The notes below the pieces were generated by a model. The model was not told the DNA's origin. It saw only the letters and a list, made by a program, of their open reading frames with translations, and ran no database searches. Shown piece after piece: positions 1 to 5,613 of a stretch of DNA of 8,239 nt (its first letter is position 1; each line of letters starts with the position of its first letter). The DNA lies in the NCBI GenBank assembly GCA_945900935.1, contig CAMDKT010000250.1, forward strand, positions 1-8,239, given 5' to 3'. Source of the stretch: Candidatus Sulfopaludibacter sp. SbA3. GTDB taxonomy: Bacteria > Acidobacteriota > Terriglobia > Bryobacterales > Bryobacteraceae. A program made the position numbers and the translations under genes.

Positions 1-434
1 GGCAGGCCGGCCAGGCCGGGCTGCCTGCCGTGGACCTCGACCGCTTCCACGCCCGCTACCTTCAAATCGTGGAGACCGGTTATGCTCAAAACCCGGCCCC
101 GGAACCGCCGGATGGCCCCAAGCGCCGCGGTCGCGGCAAACAGAGCAAAGCCCGTAACCTCCTCGACCGGTTCCGGGGCTACTCCGAGGGCGTCCTCGCC
201 TTCATGCGCGACTTCGCGGTCCCGTTCGACAACAACCTCTCCGAGCGGGATCTGCGAATGATGAAGCTGCGGCAGAAGATCTCCGGCACCTTCCGGAGCT
301 TCGACGCCCTTGTGGACTTCTGCCGTATCCGCGGCTACGTCTCCACGGCACGCAAGAACGGACTCAACGCCCTGGACGCGTTGCACCGCGTATTCCTGGG
401 CAACCCCTTCGTACCAGCCGTCAATACCGAGTAG
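1..434 (+). CDS. tnpC: IS66-family transposase (TnpC), C-terminal fragment cut by window start
   Basis: This is the DDE transposase of an IS66 element, which catalyses cleavage and joining of the element ends. The frame is open to the first base of the window (first full codon at 3), so the gene begins upstream and the GTG at 30 is not a real start. A basic, Gly/Lys/Arg-rich linker (KRRGRGKQSKARNLLDR) leads into the family's most conserved C-terminal block. That block contains PFDNNLSERDLRMMKLRQK, followed by ISGTFRS and FCRIRGYVSTARKNG. The Glu of NNLSER is the expected third acidic catalytic residue. The end (LDALHRVFLGNPFVPA) matches the usual IS66 C-terminus, so the 3' end looks intact. 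The first two catalytic Asp residues and the zinc-finger region would lie outside the window. Confidence 0.93.
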   Translation, partial: QAGQAGLPAVDLDRFHARYLQIVETGYAQNPAPEPPDGPKRRGRGKQSKARNLLDRFRGYSEGVLAFMRDFAVPFDNNLSERDLRMMKLRQKISGTFRSFDALVDFCRIRGYVSTARKNGLNALDALHRVFLGNPFVPAVNTE

Positions 435-519
435 CGTTCACGCGGCCGACAACGCCAAACCCAGTCGCGCTCTTCCCGCCGTTGGCCTCCCCTCGCGGGA
501 TGCCTACCTGTGCAGTTAC
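1..519 (+). mobile_element. Right end of an IS66-family insertion sequence
   Basis: The left part lies outside the window. What is present is the 3' part of the transposase gene (to 434) and 85 nt of non-coding end. I place the right boundary at 519. Read inward from there on the complement, the sequence begins GTAACTGCACAGG, and IS66-family terminal repeats start with GTAA. From base 520 the M28 peptidase coding sequence resumes, with the t at 520 fitting the third base of the Tyr codon expected in that family. IS66 elements duplicate 8 bp of target, so 520-527 (tgtgaaag) is the predicted target-site copy. The matching left end and second copy are not visible, so the boundary is well supported but not proven. 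Confidence 0.75.
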
Positions 520-1006
520 TGTGAAAGATCATTTCGGCGATTTGACTACGATGGCTTTGAAACCGGAGCATGGGAAGCTGCAGGCGTATTTCAATTTGGA
601 TAATGGCGGCGGGAAGATTCGCGGCGTGTACTTGCAGGGGAACGACATGCTGCGGCCGATTTTTGAGGCGTGGCTGGTGCCGTTCAAAGACTATGGCGCG
701 ACGACGTTGACGATACGGAATACGGGTTCGACGGACCATGTGTCGTTCAACTCGCTGGGGTTGCCGGGGTTCCAGTTTATTCAAGATCCGCTGGAGTATT
801 TTTCGACGACGCACCATTCGAACATGGACGTGTTTGACTATGTTCCGAAGAGCGACATGATGCAGGCGTCGGCGATATTGGCGTCGTTTGTTTATAACGC
901 GGCGACGCGGGACGAGATGCTGCCGCGGAAACCGCTGCCGAAACCGCAGCCGGAGCGGCGGGGGGAAGGAGGGCCGAGTGCGACTGCTGGGACTCCTAAC
1001 AATTAG
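520..1006 (+). pseudogene. M28-family metallopeptidase, C-terminal remnant split by IS66
   Basis: Members of this family are zinc exo-/aminopeptidases, usually exported and over 450 residues. Only about 161 codons remain. The surviving part shows YFNLDNGGGKIRG, then GNDMLRPIFEAWL, ATTLTIRNTGSTDHVSF, LPGFQFIQDPLEY, and THHSNMDVFDYV with the C-terminal zinc-ligand His region. It ends in LPRKPLPKP, as is typical of bacterial homologues. The parts carrying the other metal ligands and the catalytic Glu are missing, presumably left of the IS element. A TTG at 482 inside the IS end could open a 174-residue frame, but its first 13 codons are IS sequence and no ribosome site is apparent. It is therefore very unlikely to be active. 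Its 3' end contains the ribosome site and start of the hydrolase, so the three genes were probably co-transcribed. Confidence 0.85.
966..973 (+). promoter_or_regulatory. Shine-Dalgarno site for the alpha/beta-hydrolase
   Basis: AAGGAGGG lies inside the end of the peptidase remnant, four bases before a GTG at 978. It decides the hydrolase start: the same frame is open further upstream (to about 888), but only the GTG at 978 has a strong ribosome site. Starting there also gives a clean signal-peptide-like N-terminus. Confidence 0.8.
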
Positions 1007-1793
1007 CCTTCTGCCGTTGGCGGCGGAGCTTCGGACCGATATAGAATTCGCCAAGCCGGGCGGAGTTTCCCTGACGCTGGATGCGTATGTGCCGGAGGGG
1101 AAGGGGCCGTTTCCCGCCGTTATCATTGTGCATGGCGGCGGTTGGCATAACGGGACGAAGACGACGTATGTGCCGCCGTTGTTTGAGCCGCTGTCTAAAG
1201 CCGGGTTCGCGTGGTTTACGATCAACTACCGGCTGGCGCCGGCGCATCGATTTCCGGCGCAGGCGGATGATGTTTTCGAGGCGATTCGGTGGGTGAAGAA
1301 ACATGCCGCGGAGTACAAGGTTGACGTGAAGCGGATGGCGCTGATTGGGGAATCGGCTGGGGGGCATATGGTGTCGTATGTAGGGGCGCGTGGGAAGGGC
1401 GAGACGGCGGTGGCGGCGGTGATTCCGTTCTATGGTCCGCATGATTTGGCGGCGCGGGCGCGGAAGTTGGGAGCGATTGGGGAGAACGTCGAGAGGTTGC
1501 TCGACATTAACGCACCGGGACCGGAAGCGGAGGAAAAGATGCGCGCGGCGTCGCCGATCACCTATGTCCACAAGGGCATGCCGCCGTATCTGATGATCCA
1601 CGGCACGGAGGACAAAGCTGTGCCGTATGACCAATCGCCGCTGATGTGCGCGAAGATGAAAGAGGCGGGGGCGCGTTGCGAAGTCTTCACGGTGGAGGGC
1701 GCGCCGCACGGCATTGGAGGGTGGGAGAAGAATCCCGCGTTTCAAAAGTACAAGGAGAAGATGGTCGAGTGGCTACGGCAAACGTTGAAATAG
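978..1793 (+). CDS. Alpha/beta-hydrolase, carboxylesterase of the HSL/BD-FAE type, exported
   Basis: A 271-residue predicted serine esterase/lipase-like enzyme. From the GTG start the N-terminus is MRLLGLLTISLLPLAAEL, a short hydrophobic leader consistent with a signal peptide and a periplasmic or secreted enzyme. HGGG (52-55) forms the oxyanion hole. GESAG (124-128) carries nucleophile Ser126. Asp212 in HGTEDKAVP and His244 in GAPHG complete the catalytic triad in the order and spacing of the family. YRLAPAHRFPAQ (84-95) is the usual HSL-family segment after the oxyanion hole. Length is normal for a compact BD-FAE-like esterase. The gene overlaps the peptidase remnant by 29 nt, and the next gene starts 25 nt before its stop, so translation of the three is probably coupled. 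The substrate cannot be told; short-chain esters or acetylated carbohydrates are possible. Confidence 0.9.
   Translation: MRLLGLLTISLLPLAAELRTDIEFAKPGGVSLTLDAYVPEGKGPFPAVIIVHGGGWHNGTKTTYVPPLFEPLSKAGFAWFTINYRLAPAHRFPAQADDVFEAIRWVKKHAAEYKVDVKRMALIGESAGGHMVSYVGARGKGETAVAAVIPFYGPHDLAARARKLGAIGENVERLLDINAPGPEAEEKMRAASPITYVHKGMPPYLMIHGTEDKAVPYDQSPLMCAKMKEAGARCEVFTVEGAPHGIGGWEKNPAFQKYKEKMVEWLRQTLK
1752..1757 (+). promoter_or_regulatory. Probable Shine-Dalgarno site for the aminotransferase
   Basis: AAGGAG within the last codons of the hydrolase, 11 bases before the GTG at 1769. The spacing is a little long. It still favours 1769 over an in-frame ATG at 1820, which has no purine-rich site in front of it. 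Confidence 0.5.
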
Positions 1794-2998
1794 AGCAGTT
1801 GTCCTCCACGCAACAAGTGATGGAGTTGGAGAAGCAGTACGTGCTGCAGAACTACGCGCGGTACCCGGTGGCATTGCGCCGCGGGAAGGGGACGTGGCTT
1901 TACGATTTTAACGGGAAGCGGTATTTGGATTTGATCAGCGGGATTGGCGTGAACGCGCTGGGGCATGGGCATCCGCGGCTGACGCGCGTGATCCGGGAGC
2001 AGGCGGGGCTGCTGATTCACTGCTCGAACCTTTACTACCACGAGTATCAAGGCAAGCTGGCGGAGAAGCTGGCCAAGATGAGCGGTTTGCAGCGGAGCTT
2101 TTTTTGCAACTCGGGGACGGAGGCGATGGAGGGCGCGATCAAGATGATCCGCTCGCATGGCAACGGGATTTCGAGTGGCAAGATTGAAATCGTTGCGTTG
2201 GAGAATTCGTTTCATGGGCGCAGTTTGGGCGCTTTGTCGATCACGGGCCAACCGAAGTACCGGAAGGATTTTGAGCCGTTGCTGGCCGGGCCGCGATGGA
2301 TCAACGCGAACGACATGGCGGCGCTGGAAGCGGCGGTGAATGCGAATACGGCGGCGATTGTTTTGGAGGGCATTCAGGGCGAGGGCGGGATCTACCCGAT
2401 GTACGCCGAGTTCCTGCGGAAGGCGCGGGCGCTGGCCGACGCGCACAATGCGCTGTTGGTATTTGACGCGACGCAGTGCGGCGTGGGGCGGACAGGGCAG
2501 TGGTTCTCCCATCAACTGATAGCGCCCGACGTGCATCCGGATGTGATGGTGACGGCGAAGCCTTTATCGTGCGGGCTGCCGTTGGGCGTGGTGATGTGCA
2601 ATGAACGGGCGGCGGCGGCGATCCGGCCGGGGATGCATGGTAGCACGTTTGGCGGGGGACCGTTGGCGTGCCGGGCGGCGCTCGAGTTCATCGACATCAT
2701 GGAAAACGGACTGCTGGAGCAGGTAGGCCGCGTGGGCGAATATTTCCGCGCGGGGCTACGGGAGTTGCAGACGAAGCATTCGTTTATTCGGGAAGTGCGC
2801 GGGGCGGGGCTGATGATCGGCGTGGAGTTGGACCGGCCGGGGAAGCCCTATGTCGCTCGCGGGATGGAAGAGGGGCTGCTGTTCAACGCGACGCATGAGA
2901 CGGTACTGCGCTTCCTGCCGCCGTATATTTTGACGGAGCGGGAAGTGGACAGGGCGCTGCGGATTCTGGGGAAGCTGTTTCGAACGGTCAAGGTTTAA
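1769..2998 (+). CDS. argD: Class III PLP aminotransferase, acetylornithine aminotransferase-like
   Basis: Predicted cytosolic PLP enzyme of 409 residues that transfers an amino group between N-acetylornithine (or a similar omega-amine) and 2-oxoglutarate in arginine synthesis or breakdown. Family signatures from the GTG start: YLDLISGIGVNALGHGHP (52-69), SGTEA (115-119, PLP-phosphate contact), NSFHGRS (146-152), Asp233 in VFDATQCGVGRTG (pyridine-nitrogen contact), Lys264 in TAKPLSCGLPLG (Schiff-base lysine) and HGSTFGGGPLAC (290-301). Length is normal. Two segments depart from the common consensus: DATQ replaces DEVQ, and AKPLSCGLPLG replaces AKxLGGGxPxG. It could therefore be a lineage variant of ArgD or a related omega-aminotransferase. 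The start overlaps the hydrolase by 25 nt; the stop overlaps the convergent marC gene by 11 nt. No other arginine gene is visible in the window. Confidence 0.85.
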   Translation: MATANVEIEQLSSTQQVMELEKQYVLQNYARYPVALRRGKGTWLYDFNGKRYLDLISGIGVNALGHGHPRLTRVIREQAGLLIHCSNLYYHEYQGKLAEKLAKMSGLQRSFFCNSGTEAMEGAIKMIRSHGNGISSGKIEIVALENSFHGRSLGALSITGQPKYRKDFEPLLAGPRWINANDMAALEAAVNANTAAIVLEGIQGEGGIYPMYAEFLRKARALADAHNALLVFDATQCGVGRTGQWFSHQLIAPDVHPDVMVTAKPLSCGLPLGVVMCNERAAAAIRPGMHGSTFGGGPLACRAALEFIDIMENGLLEQVGRVGEYFRAGLRELQTKHSFIREVRGAGLMIGVELDRPGKPYVARGMEEGLLFNATHETVLRFLPPYILTEREVDRALRILGKLFRTVKV

Positions 2999-3638
2999 CG
3001 CCGAAGCCGAGTTCCAGCAGGCCGCCGCTAATGAACTGCACGGCGAGTGCTGTCAGCAGCATTCCCATCAATCGCGTGAGGATGTGAATTCCAGTTTCGC
3101 CCATGTAGCGGCGGACGCTATTGGCGGCTTTCAACGCCCAATAGCAGGACAGCGCGGTGACGGCGAGCGCGATGAAAATCAGCAGCACTTGCCACCACTG
3201 CGGCGTTGGCCCGATGAGCACCATGACCGTTGAGATTGCGCCGGGGCCGGCGAGCATGGGCATGCCCAGCGGGATGATCCCGACGTCCTCTTTGTGCGAG
3301 CCCTCCTCGGCTTCGCCGGGCGCTTCATTGGTGCTGGGGCGTTTGGCTTGCACCATGTCGATGCCGATGAGAAGGAGGATGAGTCCGCCGGCGACGCGGA
3401 AGGCGGGCATCGTTATCCCGAGAAGTTTGAAGACTTGAGCGCCGATGAGGCCGAAGCCGCCGAGGACGAAGAAACAGGTCCAGGCGGCGCGTTTGGCCAT
3501 GCGTTTGCGGTGTTCATCGGTGTGGCCCTCGGTCATGACGAGGAAGGCGGGGATGGTGGCAACCGGATCGACGAGGAATAGGATCGACGATAGCGCGACC
3601 GCGAAAAACTGCCACCAGTTAGCTACGTCGAAAGGCAC
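2988..3638 (-). CDS. marC: MarC-family inner-membrane protein
   Basis: A 216-residue polytopic membrane protein of the MarC/UPF0056 family; the biochemical role of the family is unknown. Family features: WWQFFAVALSSILFLVDP at the N-terminus, TIPAFLVMTEGHT, FRVAGGLILLLIGIDMVQA (80-98), IIPLGMPMLAGPGAISTVM (121-139) and GETGIHILTRLMGMLLTA near the end. About six hydrophobic segments are visible, with an acidic, polar loop around residues 100-118 (EAPGEAEEGSHKED). I chose the GTG at 3638. The frame also contains a TTG at 3683, but that would add 15 residues not usual in the family and would lie upstream of the likely promoter -10. The gene diverges from the MFS gene with about 27 bp between starts and converges on the aminotransferase with an 11-nt overlap. 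Confidence 0.88.
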   Translation of the reverse strand: MPFDVANWWQFFAVALSSILFLVDPVATIPAFLVMTEGHTDEHRKRMAKRAAWTCFFVLGGFGLIGAQVFKLLGITMPAFRVAGGLILLLIGIDMVQAKRPSTNEAPGEAEEGSHKEDVGIIPLGMPMLAGPGAISTVMVLIGPTPQWWQVLLIFIALAVTALSCYWALKAANSVRRYMGETGIHILTRLMGMLLTALAVQFISGGLLELGFGVKP

Positions 3639-3653
3639 TCTTACCAGTATGGG

Positions 3654-3659
3654 TATAAT
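3654..3659 (+). promoter_or_regulatory. Candidate -10 box of the MFS gene, possibly leaderless
   Basis: A perfect TATAAT ends six bases before the MFS ATG at 3666, so the expected transcription start falls on or next to the start codon. There is no Shine-Dalgarno sequence before that ATG, which fits a leaderless transcript. No good -35 match is seen 16-18 bp upstream. The box overlaps the candidate -10 box of marC on the other strand. Confidence 0.4.
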
Positions 3660-3683
3660 CGACCAATGTTTGCTGGAAGTCAA
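3655..3683 (-). promoter_or_regulatory. Candidate sigma70-type promoter for marC
   Basis: On the complement, TTGACT (3683-3678) and GATTAT (3660-3655) are separated by exactly 17 bp. Transcription would start near 3648, about ten bases before the GTG at 3638. The -35 box lies inside the first codons of the divergent MFS gene. Four of six bases match in the -10 box, so support is moderate. Confidence 0.4.
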
Positions 3684-4889
3684 ATAACGCCGGTGCAGTG
3701 GCGAACGTTGATTGCGGCGATGCTCGGCTGGATGCTGGACGCGCTGGACGTAATGCTGTATTCGTTCGCGTTGTTATCGATGCAGGCGGAATTCGGTTTG
3801 AGCGGGGCGCAGGCGGGCACGTTGACGACGGTGACGCTGGCGGCGGCGGCGGTGGGCGGGACGCTGGCCGGGATGCTGGCGGACCGGTTTGGACGGACGC
3901 GGGTATTGATGGCGTCGATATTGACGTACTCGATTTTCACGGCGATGATCGCGACTTCGCACTCGTTCGTTGAACTGCTGATTGGGCGGTCGCTGGGGGG
4001 GCTGGGGTGGGGGGGGGAGTGGTCGGCGGGGACGGTGTTGGTGGCGGAAACCTTCCCGGCGGAACATCGTGGGAAGGCGATCGGATTGACGCAATCGGGC
4101 TGGGCGCTGGGGTATTTGGCGGCGGCTGGATTGGCGGCGTGGATACTGCCCGTTTATGGGTGGCGGCCGTTGTTTTTGATAGGGGCGTTGCCGGCGCTTT
4201 TGGTGCTGTGGATCCGGAAGAGCGTGCCGGAGCCGGCGGTGTGGCTAACGGCGGAACGGGTGCCGGCGCGGGAGCGATTCCGGCAGATTTTCTCACCGCC
4301 CCTGCGGCGGTACACGCTGGTGGCGATCACGATGTCGAGCTTAGTTTTGTTTGCGTATTGGGGCCTGTTCACTTGGGTTCCGGCGTATCTGGCGACACCG
4401 TTGGAGAAGGGCGGGGCGGGGTTGAGCATTGTGAAGAGTTCGGCCTGGATAGCGCCGATGCAAGTGGGGGCCTTGCTGGGTTATTTGTTGTTCGGATTGT
4501 TGTCGGATAAGATCGGGCGGCGGCCTTCGTTCGCGCTATTTTTAACGGGGGCCGCGGTAGTGACGGTTCTGTATGGCGGCGCGGCGCGGGATCTGCGGAT
4601 GCTGCTGCTGTTAGGGCCGTTGGTGGGATTCTTCGGACACGGATATTACAGCGCGTTTGGCGCTATTTTGAGTGAGCTGTATCCATCGACGGTGCGGGCG
4701 ACGGCGCAGGGGCTTTGTTATAACGGGGGGCGCGTGATGAGCGCGTTTGCGCCGATGGTGATCGGGGCGCTGGCGGACCAACATGGACTGGGAACCGCAT
4801 TAACATTGACGGCGGCGTTCTTCCTGGCGGGCGGATGGCTGGTGTACGCGCTGCCGGAAACACGGGGGCGGGAGCTTTCCGCTTCGTGA
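3666..4889 (+). CDS. Major facilitator superfamily transporter, sugar/aromatic-acid symporter type
   Basis: A 407-residue inner-membrane carrier, normal for a 12-helix MFS protein. Helix 1 contains LDALDVMLYSF, with the paired Asp25/Asp28 seen in AAHS and sialate/aromatic acid symporters. Loop 2-3 has the MFS signature GMLADRFGRTRVL (69-81). Helix 4 has RSLGGLGWGGEW (108-119), the RxxxGxGxGgEw motif of this branch. RGKAIGLTQSGWALGYL follows. The second-half signature GLLSDKIGRRPS lies at 277-288, and the end (LPETRGREL) matches the sugar-porter-like branch. The substrate is not readable; an organic acid or sugar taken up with protons is plausible. Start is the ATG at 3666 with no Shine-Dalgarno. 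A run of nine G (4009-4017) lies in the helix 4 codons. The stop codon lies in the loop of a hairpin. Confidence 0.88.
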   Translation: MFAGSQITPVQWRTLIAAMLGWMLDALDVMLYSFALLSMQAEFGLSGAQAGTLTTVTLAAAAVGGTLAGMLADRFGRTRVLMASILTYSIFTAMIATSHSFVELLIGRSLGGLGWGGEWSAGTVLVAETFPAEHRGKAIGLTQSGWALGYLAAAGLAAWILPVYGWRPLFLIGALPALLVLWIRKSVPEPAVWLTAERVPARERFRQIFSPPLRRYTLVAITMSSLVLFAYWGLFTWVPAYLATPLEKGGAGLSIVKSSAWIAPMQVGALLGYLLFGLLSDKIGRRPSFALFLTGAAVVTVLYGGAARDLRMLLLLGPLVGFFGHGYYSAFGAILSELYPSTVRATAQGLCYNGGRVMSAFAPMVIGALADQHGLGTALTLTAAFFLAGGWLVYALPETRGRELSAS

Positions 4890-4903
4890 AATCGGAAAGC
4901 TCC
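4871..4903 (+). terminator. Hairpin between convergent genes, probable terminator
   Basis: GGAGCTTTCCG (4871-4881) pairs perfectly with CGGAAAGCTCC (4893-4903): 11 bp with an 11-nt loop that holds the MFS stop codon. The slipin remnant on the other strand ends at 4908, five bases away, so the hairpin sits between two converging genes. There is no T-run on either side, so classical intrinsic termination is uncertain. It could instead stabilise mRNA 3' ends. Confidence 0.5.
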
Positions 4904-4907
4904 TTGC

Positions 4908-5354
4908 CTATCGGGTCAACAGCTTTTCGAGCGTTTCCAGCTCTTTCAGCCGAATCAGAATGGGCGACTCTTCCATGAGACGCGCGGTGTTCAATATTGA
5001 CCGGGTGGCGGCGGTCTCCTGCCGGCGGATCAGGTTGGCCTGCGCGCGCTTTTCGGCCGCGACCGTCTGATTCAAGATCTCGCGGATCTCGCCAACCTCG
5101 ACGCCCACCGCGGCCATTTCCTTGCGGATTGATTCGGCCGAAGCGGGTTCGATGTCTACCTTTTCCACCAACAATTCGTCGAGCGTGCGCGTTCCGAGCG
5201 TCCGGCGCACTGCCAGTTGCAAGAGTCGGTACAACGACTCGCCGGGGTTCCTTCCGGTTCTCGCGGCGCGTACCGTTCCCAGCACCGGCCAGAAGGCGTG
5301 CCGGCCGGGCAACGCCCCGTCTCCCCCAATCGAACCGACTGGGGCTTCTTTCAA
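4908..5354 (-). pseudogene. Slipin/SPFH (band 7) protein, shrunken remnant
   Basis: A 148-codon open frame that reads as three pieces of a long-form bacterial slipin, a membrane scaffold protein usually over 250 residues. Residues about 14-30 (ALPGRHAFWPVLGTVRA) resemble the segment opening the SPFH domain. Residues 41-66 (LYRLLQLAVRRTLGTRTLDELL) match the helix after the domain. Residues 88-148 (GEIREILNQTVAAEKRAQ, RRQETAATRS, NTARLMEESPILIRLKELE) match the C-terminal coiled region. Most of the SPFH domain core is missing between residues 30 and 41. About ten residues are missing between GVEV and GEIREILN, where relatives have a stretch like SVGVRDIVLP. There is no membrane anchor. The only starts are weak (TTG at 5354) with no clear ribosome site. 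Most likely a pseudogene shortened by in-frame deletions; a retained mini-protein is possible but less likely. Confidence 0.65.
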
Positions 5355-5585
5355 ACGCCTGCGAGATCGACCACATTCGGTGTCTGCTCCGGCGCAAACT
5401 TTTGCGTCGAGAATCCCATTCCAGTCCCTGCAAAGGTGAGCCTCACCACCGGTGGAATCGCACTTGCGGTCAGCGACTGCCCGGTACCGTCAGCGCCGGG
5501 GTCATCTTCGATATTCCGCCTAACTTTCCCTACCGCGGATACGTCCCCGTCCAGTTCGAAATCAATGGCGTCCGGTCCAACATCG
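5355..5585. other. Gap of about 230 bp with no recognised gene
   Basis: This stretch lies upstream of the slipin remnant and downstream of the oxidoreductase gene. I recognise no complete gene. It holds a compact cluster of palindromes at 5435-5455. From about 5483 it also holds an open frame on the + strand (to 5617) reading IPPNFPYRGYVPVQFEING and then VRSNIAFVHLLDEGI. That tail loosely recalls the C-terminal beta-strands of large Solibacter-type extracellular proteins. The frame upstream of 5483 has no sensible protein, so this is at best a gene fragment. Confidence 0.35.
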
Positions 5586-5610
5586 CCTTCGTCCACTTAC
5601 TGGACGAAGG
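5586..5610 (-). terminator. Perfect hairpin just after the Gfo/Idh/MocA gene
   Basis: CCTTCGTCCA (5586-5595) pairs perfectly with TGGACGAAGG (5601-5610): 10 bp with a 5-nt loop. It begins three bases after the oxidoreductase stop codon (5614-5616). There is no T-run behind it on the complement, so it is terminator-like in place and strength but not a textbook intrinsic terminator. Confidence 0.5.
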
Positions 5611-5613
5611 AAT

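Noticed and set aside
475..499. CCCGC/GCGGG inverted repeat near the IS66 right end
   Set aside because: Only five base pairs with a 15-nt loop in very GC-rich sequence. This is expected by chance and is not a convincing terminator.
888..977. Upstream extension of the hydrolase to 888
   Set aside because: The extra 30 residues are Arg-rich, lie within the peptidase frame and would bury the signal-peptide-like N-terminus. The strong ribosome site points to 978.
335..1745. Long open frames on the complement opposite the peptidase remnant, hydrolase and aminotransferase (335-1225, 996-1745, 1742-2536)
   Set aside because: Arg/His-rich translations without any family motif, lying opposite well-supported genes. 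GC-rich codon choice makes such shadow frames common.
4007..4510. Gly-rich open frame of 167 codons within the MFS gene
   Set aside because: It is the out-of-frame reading of G-rich MFS codons and has no motif. The MFS frame has all expected signatures.
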